Source of the DNA: Sphingomonas sp. ATCC 31555
Lineage (GTDB): Bacteria; Pseudomonadota; Alphaproteobacteria; Sphingomonadales; Sphingomonadaceae
DNA: 64,000 bases
Direction: 5' to 3'
Assembly (NCBI RefSeq): GCF_000282895.1
Contig: NZ_ALBQ01000011.1
Coordinates: 1-64,000 of the forward strand
The notes beneath the pieces were generated by a model, which searched no databases, was not told the origin of the DNA, and saw nothing but the letters and a program-made list of their open reading frames with translations. A program made the position numbers and the translations under genes. Positions 45,212 to 54,496 of this stretch are shown here, in pieces; positions within the stretch are counted from its first letter, which is position 1, and the number at the start of each line of letters is the position of its first letter.

Positions 45212-46569
45212 GCGGCGAGGCCTACGGTGTGGTCGCCGTCGCTGGCCTGCTCGCCGCTGAGGATCGCCGCGAGTTCGGCGAAGGCGGCATCGGCATGGCC
45301 GTGATCGTTCTTGCCCTGGTTGAGCAACGCTTCGATTTGCGGCGCAAGCGCCACGGCACGATCCACTTCGGGCGACGATCCGGCCTTGTAGGCGCCGAGC
45401 CGCACCATTTCTTCCATATCGGCATAGGTGGACAGCAGCGTCCGCGCGGCGACCCGCGTGGCGTTCTGCTCGTCGTCCATGCAGTGGGGCAGGGTACGCG
45501 ATACCGATTTCAGCACGTCGATCGCAGGGTAGCGGCCGCGCTCGGCGATGGCACGACGCATCACGACGTGACCGTCCAGGATGCCGCGCACCGCGTCGGC
45601 CACGGGTTCGTTATGGTCGTCGCCGTCCACCAGAACGGTGAACAGGCCGGTAATCATGCCCGATCCTGGCGCACCGGGGCCGGCTCTCTCAAGCAGGCGC
45701 GGCAGTTCTGCGAACACGGTGGGGGTATAGCCCTTGGTGGCAGGCGGCTCGCCGGAGGCAAGGCCGATCTCGCGCTGCGCCATGGCAAAGCGCGTGACCG
45801 AATCCATCAGGCACAGCACGTTCAGCCCCTGGTCACGGAAATGTTCTGCGATGGCGAGCGTCGTCCAGGCGGCCTGGCGTCGCATCAGCGCGGGTTCGTC
45901 GGAAGTAGCGACGACCACCACCGATCGCGCCATGCCCTCCGGGCCCAGATCGTCTTCGATGAATTCCTGCACTTCGCGGCCGCGTTCGCCGATCAGGCCG
46001 ATCACCGCGACGTCGCATTGGGTCCATCGCGCGAGCATCGAGAGAAGGACGGACTTGCCGACGCCGGAGCCGGCGAACAGGCCCAGCCTCTGGCCACGGC
46101 ACAACGGCACGAACAGATCCAGCGTGCGCACGCCGGTTTCGATGCGCTCGGCGACGCGGGTACGGCTGGCCGCCGCCGGAGGGGCGGCCTTGATCGGCTG
46201 GGGATCGGCACCGCGCGGCAGCGGGCCCAGCCCGTCGACGGGTCGGCCGAGGCCGTCCACCATCCGGCCCAGCCAGCCGGCCGAGGGCCGAACGGTGAAC
46301 TGGCCAGCCCCCAGCTCGGCGATCGCGCCCAGGCCAACGCCCTGTGGATCGACGAAGGGCAGGCACAGCGCGACACCGCGATCCAGTGCGGTGACTTCGG
46401 CTTCCACCTTGCCGGTCGGAGACTGGATTTCGACGCGGCTGCCGATCTGGGCAACACCCGCCAAGCCTTCCACTTCGATCAGTGCGCCGCGCACGGCAAC
46501 CACGCGCCCGAAGCGACGGTCGGGGACCATCTCTCGGATCGCACGGGCTGCGCTGGCGAGCGTCTGCAT
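45208..46569 (-). CDS. fliI: Flagellum-specific ATPase FliI
   Basis: A 453-residue ATPase of the flagellar type III export apparatus. Walker A is GSGVGKS (167-173), Walker B LCLMDSVTRFA, and IGERGREVQEF matches the family. The C-terminal part with a charged tail is slightly short. It energises export of rod, hook and filament proteins. It lies between flbT and fliJ on the minus strand. Confidence 0.95.
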   Translation of the reverse strand: MQTLASAARAIREMVPDRRFGRVVAVRGALIEVEGLAGVAQIGSRVEIQSPTGKVEAEVTALDRGVALCLPFVDPQGVGLGAIAELGAGQFTVRPSAGWLGRMVDGLGRPVDGLGPLPRGADPQPIKAAPPAAASRTRVAERIETGVRTLDLFVPLCRGQRLGLFAGSGVGKSVLLSMLARWTQCDVAVIGLIGERGREVQEFIEDDLGPEGMARSVVVVATSDEPALMRRQAAWTTLAIAEHFRDQGLNVLCLMDSVTRFAMAQREIGLASGEPPATKGYTPTVFAELPRLLERAGPGAPGSGMITGLFTVLVDGDDHNEPVADAVRGILDGHVVMRRAIAERGRYPAIDVLKSVSRTLPHCMDDEQNATRVAARTLLSTYADMEEMVRLGAYKAGSSPEVDRAVALAPQIEALLNQGKNDHGHADAAFAELAAILSGEQASDGDHTVGLAA

Positions 46570-46582
46570 CGCGGCTTCGCCT

Positions 46583-46981
46583 TCAGGCGGCCTGCGGCGC
46601 GGAGGAACCCAGCGCGTCTTCGATGGCGATCAGGTCGCGCGCGACGCTGAGCGACTTGTAATAATCGCCTTGCGCAATGTCGTGCGCGAAGCGGATGCAG
46701 AGGTCGCGGCCTTCTGCCGTGTCGATCGTGGCGATCAGCAGGCTGAGCAGCTGCACCACGGCGTCGTGGTGCGCGTCGCGCCCGGCCGGATCGATATAGG
46801 CGAGCATCGCAGCGAAATAGAGCTGGCGGGCAGCGGTGGTCGCTTCTTCCGGCCGCATCACTTCGCGGCCGCGCAGAATGGAAACCTGGTTTTCGACGGC
46901 GATCTGCGTCCGCCCAACCGCGCGCAGCACCGCGCCGTTGACGATCGCTTTCTCGCCGTCGCGGAGCGTGATGCGGAGCAT
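46583..46981 (-). CDS. flbT: Flagellin mRNA regulator FlbT
   Basis: A 132-residue protein of the FlbT family: LRITLRDGEKAIVNGAVLR... with LSLLIATIDTAEGRDL. In Caulobacter FlbT binds flagellin mRNA and limits its translation until the hook is complete. The start is the ATG at 46981; the longer frame runs into the promoter region. Its usual partner flaF is not next to it here. It is the first gene of flbT-fliI-fliJ-hydrolase. Confidence 0.9.
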   Translation of the reverse strand: MLRITLRDGEKAIVNGAVLRAVGRTQIAVENQVSILRGREVMRPEEATTAARQLYFAAMLAYIDPAGRDAHHDAVVQLLSLLIATIDTAEGRDLCIRFAHDIAQGDYYKSLSVARDLIAIEDALGSSAPQAA

Positions 46982-47011
46982 GGCACGGGCCTTTCGATAA
47001 GCGTTTCTAAA

Positions 47012-47017
47012 TTTATA
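47012..47017 (-). promoter_or_regulatory. TATAAA element upstream of flbT
   Basis: GCCTATAAATTTAG on the minus strand, 31 bases before the flbT ATG. There is no recognisable -35. The conserved 17-bp dyad shared with flgF lies 28 bases further upstream. Confidence 0.45.
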
Positions 47018-47044
47018 GGCGGATCGCGCGCCGGAGCGGTGATG

Positions 47045-47061
47045 ACCCGGCAAATTTTGCC
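47045..47061. promoter_or_regulatory. Conserved dyad between flbT and flgE
   Basis: ACCCGGCAAATTTTGCC: its core GGCAAATTTTGCC is a palindrome. Fourteen to fifteen of the 17 positions also occur before flgF (61895). A weaker half copy, GGCAAATTCGCC, lies at 47080-47091. It recalls the Caulobacter ftr elements bound by FlbD, although that is inference from memory. Confidence 0.55.
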
Positions 47062-47098
47062 GCCCAAGGCCGTTCAATAGGCAAATTCGCCCTTTGGT

Positions 47099-47126
47099 TT
47101 GGGTCGCTCATTTACCGTTCTACAAT
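47099..47126 (+). promoter_or_regulatory. Candidate flgE promoter
   Basis: TTGGGT at 47099, a 16-base spacer and TACAAT at 47121-47126, 50 bases before the flgE start. It is downstream of the dyad and of the half copy. Confidence 0.4.
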
Positions 47127-47177
47127 GAGGGTGTCGCCGGCGTGGGGATCGCGCGGGCATCCTCAGGAGTGTAGAAG

Positions 47178-48566
47178 TTGAGCCTCTATTCCGCTCTTTA
47201 CGCTGGCGTTTCCGGGCTGAGCGCGCAGTCTAGTGCGATGGCCACGGTCGCCGACAACATCACCAACATCAACACGGTGGCCTATAAGGGTGTCGAAGCG
47301 CAGTTTCGCACTCTGGTGACGGATGGCCGTACCTCCTCCAACTATTCCGCGGGCGGCGTCGCCGCATCGCCGATCGCGCAGGTGGCGAAGCAGGGCCTGC
47401 TCCAGGCTTCCGGCAGCAGCACCGATCTGGCGATCGACGGCGGCGGCTTCTTCATCACCCGCACCGGGCTCAGCTCCACCGATCAGGTGGCCTATACCCG
47501 CGCCGGCTCGTTCAAGCCGGACGAGGAAGGCTATCTGCGCAATTCGTCGGGCCTGTACCTGTACGGCTGGCGCCTCGATGCCGAGGGCGCGTTCACCAAT
47601 ACCGGCAACCTGGACGCGCTTTCGCCCGTGCGGTTGAGCGATCTGGTCGGCACGGCGGCGCCCACCACCAAGCTGCAGGCCCGCATCAACCTGCAGTCGG
47701 ATGCGGCGAACTATGCCGGTACCCTCGTTTACAACCGCACCTTCGATCCTGCAGCGCCCGCTGTCACGCCGGCTCAGGGCAACATGGCCTCCGGCACCAT
47801 TACGCCGACTTTCTCGCGTTCGTTCACCATCTATGACTCGCAGGGCGGCGGCCACCAGGTCAACATGTCGTTCCTGAAGACGGGCTCCAACGAATGGCAG
47901 ATGGAAATGTATGCCGTTCCCGCCACCGATATCGAGACGACCGCGGGCGCGGCCGTGACGAACGGCATGCTCCGCAGCGGCACGGTCACCTTCAACGGTG
48001 ACGGCAGCCTCAACCTCAGCGTTGCTCCGGCCACCTCGGCCGGCTTGTTCGACGATCTCGATTTCGCCGCCCAGGGCATCAAGTGGAGCAACGAAGCGGA
48101 ATCCGTTCCGATCAAGCTGTCGCTGGGTGAGGACAAGGGCATCAGCGGCCTGACCGCATTTGGCCAGCCTTCGTCGCTCGTCTCGGGCGGCACCGATGGC
48201 GGCGTGCTCGGCAACATCGCGTCGGTGGAAGTCTCCAAGAAGGGCGAAGTCAGCGCGATCTTCGACGATGGCTCGACCCGCAAGGTGTTCCAGCTGCCGA
48301 TCGCGACCTTCCCGAACTCGAACGGCCTTACCCGGATCTCGGGCAATGCCTATGCTGCCAACCGGCAGTCGGGCACGATGACGATGAACCCGCCGGGGGA
48401 ACTGGGCGCTGGTTCGCTTTCTGCGAACACGCTGGAGGCCTCGACCGTCGACCTCGCCGGCGAGTTCACCAACATGATCCGCTTCCAGCGCGCCTACAGC
48501 GCCTCGTCGAAGATCATCACGACCGTCGACGACATGCTGCGCGAAGTCAGCGATCTCAAGCGCTGA
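47178..48566 (+). CDS. flgE: Flagellar hook protein FlgE
   Basis: A 462-residue hook protein. The N-terminal rod-type motif ALYAGVSGLSAQSSAMATVADNITNINTVAYKG and the C-terminal coiled-coil helix (MIRFQRAYSASSKIITTVDDMLREVSDLKR, here only as position about 433-462) are diagnostic. The start is TTG with AGGAG eight bases ahead; an ATG is not available in register. FlgE builds the universal joint between basal body and filament. Confidence 0.93.
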   Translation: MSLYSALYAGVSGLSAQSSAMATVADNITNINTVAYKGVEAQFRTLVTDGRTSSNYSAGGVAASPIAQVAKQGLLQASGSSTDLAIDGGGFFITRTGLSSTDQVAYTRAGSFKPDEEGYLRNSSGLYLYGWRLDAEGAFTNTGNLDALSPVRLSDLVGTAAPTTKLQARINLQSDAANYAGTLVYNRTFDPAAPAVTPAQGNMASGTITPTFSRSFTIYDSQGGGHQVNMSFLKTGSNEWQMEMYAVPATDIETTAGAAVTNGMLRSGTVTFNGDGSLNLSVAPATSAGLFDDLDFAAQGIKWSNEAESVPIKLSLGEDKGISGLTAFGQPSSLVSGGTDGGVLGNIASVEVSKKGEVSAIFDDGSTRKVFQLPIATFPNSNGLTRISGNAYAANRQSGTMTMNPPGELGAGSLSANTLEASTVDLAGEFTNMIRFQRAYSASSKIITTVDDMLREVSDLKR

Positions 48567-48591
48567 TCGCTGAAACCGGGGGAATGCCGTC

Positions 48592-50694
48592 ATGGCGTTG
48601 AACGACATTCTGGGAACCGCGGTTTCCGGGCTCGCAGCCGCCCAGGCGGGGCTGCGCGCGGTATCGAACAACATCGCCAATGTCGGCGTTGCCGGCTATG
48701 CGCGCGAAAAGGTAACGCTCTCCACCGCCGTGGTGGCAGGGCAGATCAGCGGCGTGAAGGTCGGCGAGGCGGAACGCGTCGCCGACCGGTTCCTCGAAGC
48801 GACCGTGTATCGCCGGGCCGGCGATGCCGGTCGCGCCGAGGTGACGTCGAGCTATCTCGGCCGCCTGCAGTCGCTGCTGGGCGAACCGGGCGCAAAGTCC
48901 GGCCTGCCGGCACGGCTGGACGCGATCAACGCCTCCGCTATCGCCATGACCGGCTCGCAGTCTTCGGCACAGACGGTGGCGGTGTTCACCGGCGATGTCG
49001 AAGACGCGCTCGCATCGATGAAGCAGACCACGAACGACGTCGACAGCCTGCGCGCGGATGTCGAATCCGAAGTCGGCTATTCGGTCGATAAGATCAACAC
49101 GCTGCTCAAGCGGATCCACGACCTGAACGGCACGGTGGCGCAGGCCACCGGCCTTGGCCGCAGCGCCAGCGGCGCGGCCGACCAGCGCATGAACGCGATC
49201 GAGGAACTCAGCGGCCTGATTTCCGTCAACGTCCGCGACCAGCCGGACGGCCGCGTCACGATCGAGACGCAGGCGGGGCAGATGCTCCTCGATACGCGGC
49301 TGCGCCAGCTCGATTACGCCAATTCGGGCAACGGTACGGGCACGTCGCAGACGACCTATCCCGATATCAACATCAAGTTCGCCAACGCCAATGGCACCAT
49401 GGGCGCGCTGACCGGCGAAAAGCTGGATTCGGCTGCGGTCGGCGGCAAGCTGGGCGGCCTGCTCGATCTGCGCGACCGCGCGCTGCCCGCCTTCTCGGAA
49501 CAGATGGGCGTGCTGTTCAACGGTCTCGCCGAAACGCTGAACCGCGTTTCCAACGCCAGCACCACCGTGCCTGCGCCGAAAGACCTGATCGGCCGCCAGA
49601 CGGGATTGGTCGGCACCGATCGGCTGAACTTCACTGGTTCGGCCACCTTTGCGGTCACCGCGAAGGACGGCAGCATGGTGGCCAAGACGACCATCGACTT
49701 CAGCACGCTGAGCCCCAACACCGTCAATCAGATGGTCGCGACCATCAACGCCAATCTGGGGGGGGCCGCGACGGCGAACTTCACGGACGGCGTTCTGACC
49801 TTCTCTGCGGCGAACAGCGCGAACGGCGTGGCCATCGCGCAGACCGAGGGCAATCCCAGCGATCGCGCCGGCGTGGGCGTTTCCCAGTTCTTCGGGATGA
49901 ACGACCTCATTCGCAGCGACAAGAGCAGCCTGGTGCCCAGCGGGTTCGAAGGTACCGATCCGCACGGTTTCACCACCGGAGAAAGCGCGCAGATCATCCT
50001 GCGCGACGCTTCGGGCCTGGCGCTGACCAGCTACACGCTGCAGCCGCAAACGGGCGACGATTTCGATGACATCATCACCGAGCTGAACGACAGTCCCCTC
50101 GGCCGATTCGGCGCTTTCAGCCTCGACGATCGCGGGCGCGTGCGCTTCGATCCGGCAACCGCGGTTTCGGGCGCGGTGCTGTCCGTCGCTGCGGATTCCA
50201 CCGATCGCTTCGGCACCGGTCGCAGCTTCTCGTCGCTGATGGGAATGAGCGGCCTCAACGCCGGCCTCGCCGAGTCCGAGGTGCGCAGCGACATCGCCGC
50301 CGACAGCAGCAAGCTTCCGCTCGCCATGCTCAACGCAAGCGCGGCAGTGGGGGAGCGTGCCCTCGGCACCGGCGATACGCGCGGCGCCACCGCGTTCGTC
50401 AACGAACTGCAAAAGTCCGTCGATCTCGGCAAGGATGGTGTCACCACGATCGGGCGCTTTTCCACTCAGCTGCTGGGGCGGGCGGGCCTTGAGGCCAATC
50501 AGGCCAGCAGTCGGCTGGAGGACGCCAATGCGCGCAAGGCCGACGCGGTCAATCGCCGCGACAGCTATTCGGGCGTCAACATCGACGAGGAACTCTCGCA
50601 GATGGTGGTGTTGCAGAATAGCTATGCGGCCGCTGCGCGGATCATGACGACCGCCACCCAGATGTACGATACGCTTCTAGAAATGGTCCGTTAA
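48592..50694 (+). CDS. flgK: Hook-associated protein FlgK (HAP1)
   Basis: A 700-residue HAP1, somewhat longer than in E. coli (547). N-terminal LGTAVSGLAAAQAGLRAVSNNIANVGVAGYAREK is the classical HAP motif, with the matching C-terminal helix LSQMVVLQNSYAAAARIMTTATQMYDTLLEMVR. The extra length is in the variable exposed middle (residues about 300-560). FlgK joins hook and filament. Confidence 0.93.
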   Translation: MALNDILGTAVSGLAAAQAGLRAVSNNIANVGVAGYAREKVTLSTAVVAGQISGVKVGEAERVADRFLEATVYRRAGDAGRAEVTSSYLGRLQSLLGEPGAKSGLPARLDAINASAIAMTGSQSSAQTVAVFTGDVEDALASMKQTTNDVDSLRADVESEVGYSVDKINTLLKRIHDLNGTVAQATGLGRSASGAADQRMNAIEELSGLISVNVRDQPDGRVTIETQAGQMLLDTRLRQLDYANSGNGTGTSQTTYPDINIKFANANGTMGALTGEKLDSAAVGGKLGGLLDLRDRALPAFSEQMGVLFNGLAETLNRVSNASTTVPAPKDLIGRQTGLVGTDRLNFTGSATFAVTAKDGSMVAKTTIDFSTLSPNTVNQMVATINANLGGAATANFTDGVLTFSAANSANGVAIAQTEGNPSDRAGVGVSQFFGMNDLIRSDKSSLVPSGFEGTDPHGFTTGESAQIILRDASGLALTSYTLQPQTGDDFDDIITELNDSPLGRFGAFSLDDRGRVRFDPATAVSGAVLSVAADSTDRFGTGRSFSSLMGMSGLNAGLAESEVRSDIAADSSKLPLAMLNASAAVGERALGTGDTRGATAFVNELQKSVDLGKDGVTTIGRFSTQLLGRAGLEANQASSRLEDANARKADAVNRRDSYSGVNIDEELSQMVVLQNSYAAAARIMTTATQMYDTLLEMVR

Positions 50695-50706
50695 GGGAGC
50701 CGACCC

Positions 50707-51612
50707 ATGTCCCGTGTTGCCACTATTCCGCTCCAGCGTACCATGGCGAATGCTATCCAGACCTCGCAGGAAAAGCTCGCCATCACGCAGAAGCGACTTT
50801 CGACCGGCAAGAAGGCCGCCGATTTCGCGTCGCTCGGCACTGAAACCGTGCGCAACCTTTCCGCGCACAGCATGCTCGAGCAGCAGAACGCCCAGGCCGC
50901 CGTGTCGAAGCGGGTGGGCACGACCATGTCGCTCTATCAGGGGCATATCGAAGGCATCGACACGTCGGCGCGGGACTTGCGCCAGCAGATCCTCACGGCG
51001 CTGGGCACCGGCCAGTCGGCGGGTCTGCAGGAAGCGATCGAGAGCGCTTTTCAGCAGATGCGCGCCTCGCTGAACGCAGGTGAGGGCGGCACGCCGCTGT
51101 TCGCCGGCTCGCAGATCGATCAGGCGCCGTTTTCGGTGGCTACGCTGGCCGACGCGGCGACCGTGCCGGCCGATCAGGCGTTTCACGACGACGATGTGCT
51201 CGCCTCCGCCCGCGTCGCCGACGGCGTGGACCTGACCTATGGTGTCAATGCCAGCTCGATCGGCAAGGGGCTGTACGAAGCCTTTCGGGCACTCGCCGGC
51301 GCCGGCCAGATCGGCAATACGCTTACCGATGCGCAGAAGACAGTGCTGCAGGAAGGCGTGTCCAAGCTCAACGACGGCTTGACCCAGTTGGGGCTGGTAA
51401 ATGCCGACAACGGGCGCAAGCAGAACCAAGTCGAAGATCTTACCACGCGCGGCGAAACGCGCGCGCTGCTGCTGCAGCAGGTGATCGAAGACAATGAGGA
51501 TGCCGACCTGGGTCAGGTGGCGATCGATCTTGCGCAGCAAAAGGCGGTTCTGGAAGCGAGCTACTCGGTGTTCTCGCAGCTCTCCAGCCTGAGCCTCGCG
51601 AAATATCTATGA
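50707..51612 (+). CDS. flgL: Hook-associated protein FlgL (HAP3)
   Basis: A 301-residue HAP3 related to flagellin. N-terminal MANAIQTSQEKLAITQKRLSTGKK and a C-terminal helix (SYSVFSQLSSLSLAKYL) are typical. It follows flgK with only 12 bases between them and presumably shares its transcript. FlgK and FlgL together cap the hook before filament growth. Confidence 0.93.
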   Translation: MSRVATIPLQRTMANAIQTSQEKLAITQKRLSTGKKAADFASLGTETVRNLSAHSMLEQQNAQAAVSKRVGTTMSLYQGHIEGIDTSARDLRQQILTALGTGQSAGLQEAIESAFQQMRASLNAGEGGTPLFAGSQIDQAPFSVATLADAATVPADQAFHDDDVLASARVADGVDLTYGVNASSIGKGLYEAFRALAGAGQIGNTLTDAQKTVLQEGVSKLNDGLTQLGLVNADNGRKQNQVEDLTTRGETRALLLQQVIEDNEDADLGQVAIDLAQQKAVLEASYSVFSQLSSLSLAKYL

Positions 51613-51654
51613 TGCCGGGGGACGTGCGGCGGGCGTAACGGCCCGCCGGCGGAC

Positions 51655-52281
51655 TCAACCCGACGCGGTTCGTCCCAGTGCGTCCCGCAGCGCCATCGCC
51701 CGTTCGAACACGGCGGTAAGCATCGGTTCGGTCAGTCGGCCGATATTCTGGTTGTAGCGCGAGCAGTGATAGCTATCGAGCAGCACCTGCCCCTTGGGCA
51801 GGCGATGCTCCGCGCCATGGGCGAACCGAAGCTTCGGCAGCTTCCCTCCCAGCGCCTTCACCGCGGACTGGTGTGCGATTTCACCCAGCGCCACCGTTAT
51901 CGGCGCCCGCAACTGGCCGGCGAGGAACGGCCGGCACGCCTGCACTTCTGCCGGAAGTGGCCGGTTTTCCGGCGGCAGGCAGCGCACCGCATTCACGATC
52001 AGCAGCCCTTGCGGCTCACCCTCACGCATCAGCTCGAGCTTCTCCAAAACCGCGAAGAGCAGATCGCCCGAGGCGTCTCCCGTAAAGGCACGGCCGGTGC
52101 GGTTGGCGCCGGCGCGCCCCGGCGCCAGGCCGACGATCGCGATCGGCGCATCGGGCTGGCCCAGCGCCGGTACGGGCGCGTTCCACCAATCGGGCTGTTC
52201 GGCCCGCAATTCCATGCGCAGCGCCACCAGCCGGGGGCAGCGCGGGCAATCCCGATCAGGTTCAAGACTTGGCGTGGCCAT
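51655..52281 (-). CDS. Uracil-DNA glycosylase, type 5-like
   Basis: A 208-residue glycosylase of the UDG superfamily, UdgB-like. Motif A is VGLAPGRAGANRTGRAFTGD; the [4Fe-4S]-type cysteines are in CPRCPRL and among later cysteines, and the C-terminal SYHCSRYNQN matches the family. It removes uracil (and probably hypoxanthine) from DNA. It lies opposite to the flagellar genes and close to folK. Confidence 0.88.
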   Translation of the reverse strand: MATPSLEPDRDCPRCPRLVALRMELRAEQPDWWNAPVPALGQPDAPIAIVGLAPGRAGANRTGRAFTGDASGDLLFAVLEKLELMREGEPQGLLIVNAVRCLPPENRPLPAEVQACRPFLAGQLRAPITVALGEIAHQSAVKALGGKLPKLRFAHGAEHRLPKGQVLLDSYHCSRYNQNIGRLTEPMLTAVFERAMALRDALGRTASG

Positions 52282-52304
52282 GGTGCCGCGATAGGCGCGG
52301 AGAC

Positions 52305-52781
52305 GTGCCCATCTCAAGCTACGTTATCGCCCTTGGATCGAATCGCCGCGGCCGCCACGGCAGCCCGCGCGCGCAAGTGCGTGCGGCGCTTGCCTTGCTC
52401 GGCCGCGTCCAGGCGGTGTCACGCCTGCGCGAAACCGCGCCGCTGGGTCCTTCGCGCCGTCGCTTCGCCAACGCGGTGGCGCTGATTCGCAGCGAGGAGG
52501 CACCGGACGCCCTGCTGCGCCGGCTGAAGGCGATCGAGCGTGAATTCGGCCGACGCCGCGGCCAGCGCTGGGGCGCGCGGGTGATCGATCTTGATATCGT
52601 GCTGTGGTCGGGAGGCTGCTGGCGCACGCCTGCGCTGACCGTGCCGCATCTCAGTTACCGCGAGCGCCGCTTTGTCCTGGCGCCGCTCGCCGAAATCGCC
52701 CCTGACTGGCGCGACCCGGTGAGCGGCCGCAAGACGCACGCATTGCTCCACGCTGTTGACCGGCCGCGTCCGCGCGCCTAG
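52305..52781 (+). CDS. folK: HPPK, folate biosynthesis
   Basis: A 158-residue 6-hydroxymethyl-7,8-dihydropterin pyrophosphokinase. It has the GSNRRGR start motif, the substrate segment RLRETAPLGPSRRRFANAV and the metal motif RVIDLDIVLW. It is a GTG-start gene; no ATG is available in the right place. It precedes tRNA-Lys by 12 bases. Confidence 0.92.
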   Translation: MPISSYVIALGSNRRGRHGSPRAQVRAALALLGRVQAVSRLRETAPLGPSRRRFANAVALIRSEEAPDALLRRLKAIEREFGRRRGQRWGARVIDLDIVLWSGGCWRTPALTVPHLSYRERRFVLAPLAEIAPDWRDPVSGRKTHALLHAVDRPRPRA

Positions 52782-52793
52782 GTGGCGGGGCGT

Positions 52794-52869
52794 GGGTCCG
52801 TAGCTCAGTCGGTAGAGCAAGCGACTTTTAATCGAGAGGTCCCGGGTTCGAATCCCGGCGGACCCACCA
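52794..52869 (+). tRNA. tRNA-Lys (anticodon TTT)
   Basis: Seventy-six bases including the encoded CCA. The acceptor stem GGGTCCG/CGGACCC, D-loop AGTCGGTA, anticodon loop CTTTTAA and T-arm CCGGG/CCCGG are regular. The anticodon stem is AGCGA over TCGAG, so its two top pairs are A-G and G-A rather than Watson-Crick. Confidence 0.95.
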
Positions 52870-52948
52870 CCGCCTCTCCATGCAGCAGACGGCCGCGGGC
52901 GCCTGGATGACACGCTACCGCCCGGACGCGCGGCGGCAGTGCGGGCGC

Positions 52949-53929
52949 TTACTGCGCCCTGTAGATGCCGCCAATCTGATTGCCGGAAGGTGCGCCCTCC
53001 TTCCCATTGATTACATAAGTCGGCGCCGAGTTGCCCGAGAGCGTCGCCGGTCCCAGCGTACGGATCCACGGGCGATAATTTGGTCCTGCCGTAAGAATGT
53101 TGTTCCGGATCACGATTCCGCTACCTGGTCCGGCAATGTTGATCCCGTGCCACATGACATTGGCGAAGGTGTTGCCGATGATCTGCACGCCGTCATAGCC
53201 GCCCACCTTGGCCTCGTCCCCGAAAAATATGCCCTGAAACTCGTTGCCCGGTGAGCCGATGAACCGGTTCATGACGATTTGTATGTTTCTGCAGCCAGAG
53301 GTCTTGCCGGCGGTCCAGCACTGGATCCCGTCGGGGTGATCGCCCGGTTTGACCCCGAACAGAGCCATAGAGTTGTTGTAGATGCGCCCGTCTCGCGTGC
53401 CGGGGATTTCCATCGCGTCACGGCTTAGATGGGTGAACATGTTGTTCTCGATGTTGAAGCTCGAGCTGTCTTCCACCACCAGTGCGACACGTAGGTCGTG
53501 AAAAGTAACCCCGCTTACTTTTAGGTTGGTTACGTTCCGGATGTACATTCCATACATGTCATCTTGCCAAAGATTATTGGCTGGCCCATGGACGAAGCCT
53601 CCGGTGAACGTGATGTTCGATCCGCCGTTGATGTCAATCATCTTGGCCCAATCGGGATCAGTCCCGCGAATACGCGTAACTTCGATATCGTTGAACGTCA
53701 CATTGCGAACGTTGCGCACCCGTAGTTCGCTGAATAGGGCCGGAGCGGCAGGGTAGGCACTTTTGATGACTACCGGTGACGTGAAAGAGCGGTTTTGTAT
53801 AACCACGGTGCCATAGTTCGCCCGGCCCAACCGGATCACCTCGCCACCTCGCGCGCGGTTAATCGCGGCATCGAGCTGGGCTTTGGTGTTTACGGTAATT
53901 GCGGACAGCATGGCGAGTGTAGCAATCAC
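52949..53929 (-). CDS. Right-handed parallel beta-helix protein
   Basis: A 326-residue protein (GTG start behind GGAGAG). Its repeats, such as NIENNMFTHLSRDAMEI, GRIYNNSMALFG, IVMNRFIGSPGNEFQGI and IIGNTFANVMWHGINI, form a right-handed parallel beta-helix as in polysaccharide lyases and epimerases. A short hydrophobic N-terminus could be a signal. GC content seems below that of the neighbouring genes, which suggests transfer. The substrate is unknown. Confidence 0.75.
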   Translation of the reverse strand: MIATLAMLSAITVNTKAQLDAAINRARGGEVIRLGRANYGTVVIQNRSFTSPVVIKSAYPAAPALFSELRVRNVRNVTFNDIEVTRIRGTDPDWAKMIDINGGSNITFTGGFVHGPANNLWQDDMYGMYIRNVTNLKVSGVTFHDLRVALVVEDSSSFNIENNMFTHLSRDAMEIPGTRDGRIYNNSMALFGVKPGDHPDGIQCWTAGKTSGCRNIQIVMNRFIGSPGNEFQGIFFGDEAKVGGYDGVQIIGNTFANVMWHGINIAGPGSGIVIRNNILTAGPNYRPWIRTLGPATLSGNSAPTYVINGKEGAPSGNQIGGIYRAQ

Positions 53930-53944
53930 GGTGAATCTCTCCAA

Positions 53945-54496
53945 ATGTGCGACGAGCGGTTGGAACTAATTAACTATAGTTGATCTAGCCGACGGCAGAG
54001 TGAAATTTTGTTGCATTGCGGCGAGACGGGCTCTTGATGGGACGAGCGCCGGCGCTTCCGCGGTATCGCTGCCAAACCGCCAATTTTTGCTATGTAGCAG
54101 CATGTATTGGCTAGCCCTCTGAGCTGGGTGCGGTCATGATTTCCGATTTTTCGCGATACACGGGGGAAGGGTAGGGCCGCATTGTGCCGCGGCGCATCAT
54201 CCCGTTGCGAGGCCGATCTGGATTTGGCCGCGGCAAGCTGCTGTGAGGCAAGGCAGCATTAGCCGGGGCTCGTTGATGAGCGCAGGCCAGTGGATTCTCT
54301 CGAGACCAAAGCCGCTAGGCGCTTGCCTGTGGATCTAATGGTGCTGTGCTGGCGAGATACGCCGGTCGAGCGTCCGTGTTCGGCAGTGTTCGTCTAAAAA
54401 TTATTTCTCGCAGAGGCTTAAAAGCGAATCCGCTATTGATACTATATAACGTCACCGCTAGTGCAGTGCACAAAGAGCAATCAAAGGGAAGATCCG
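53945..54496. other. Intergenic region before the TonB receptor
   Basis: About 550 bases with no convincing gene. Near the left end AACTATAGTT (53972-53981) is a palindrome in the likely beta-helix promoter. GATACTATATAAC at 54438-54450 is an imperfect dyad upstream of the TonB receptor; it could hold its -10 or a metal-regulator (Zur-like) site. GGGAAG precedes the receptor ATG. Confidence 0.4.

Noticed and set aside
48556..50412. 618-codon minus-strand frame opposite flgK
   Set aside because: Shadow of flgK with no recognisable domain.
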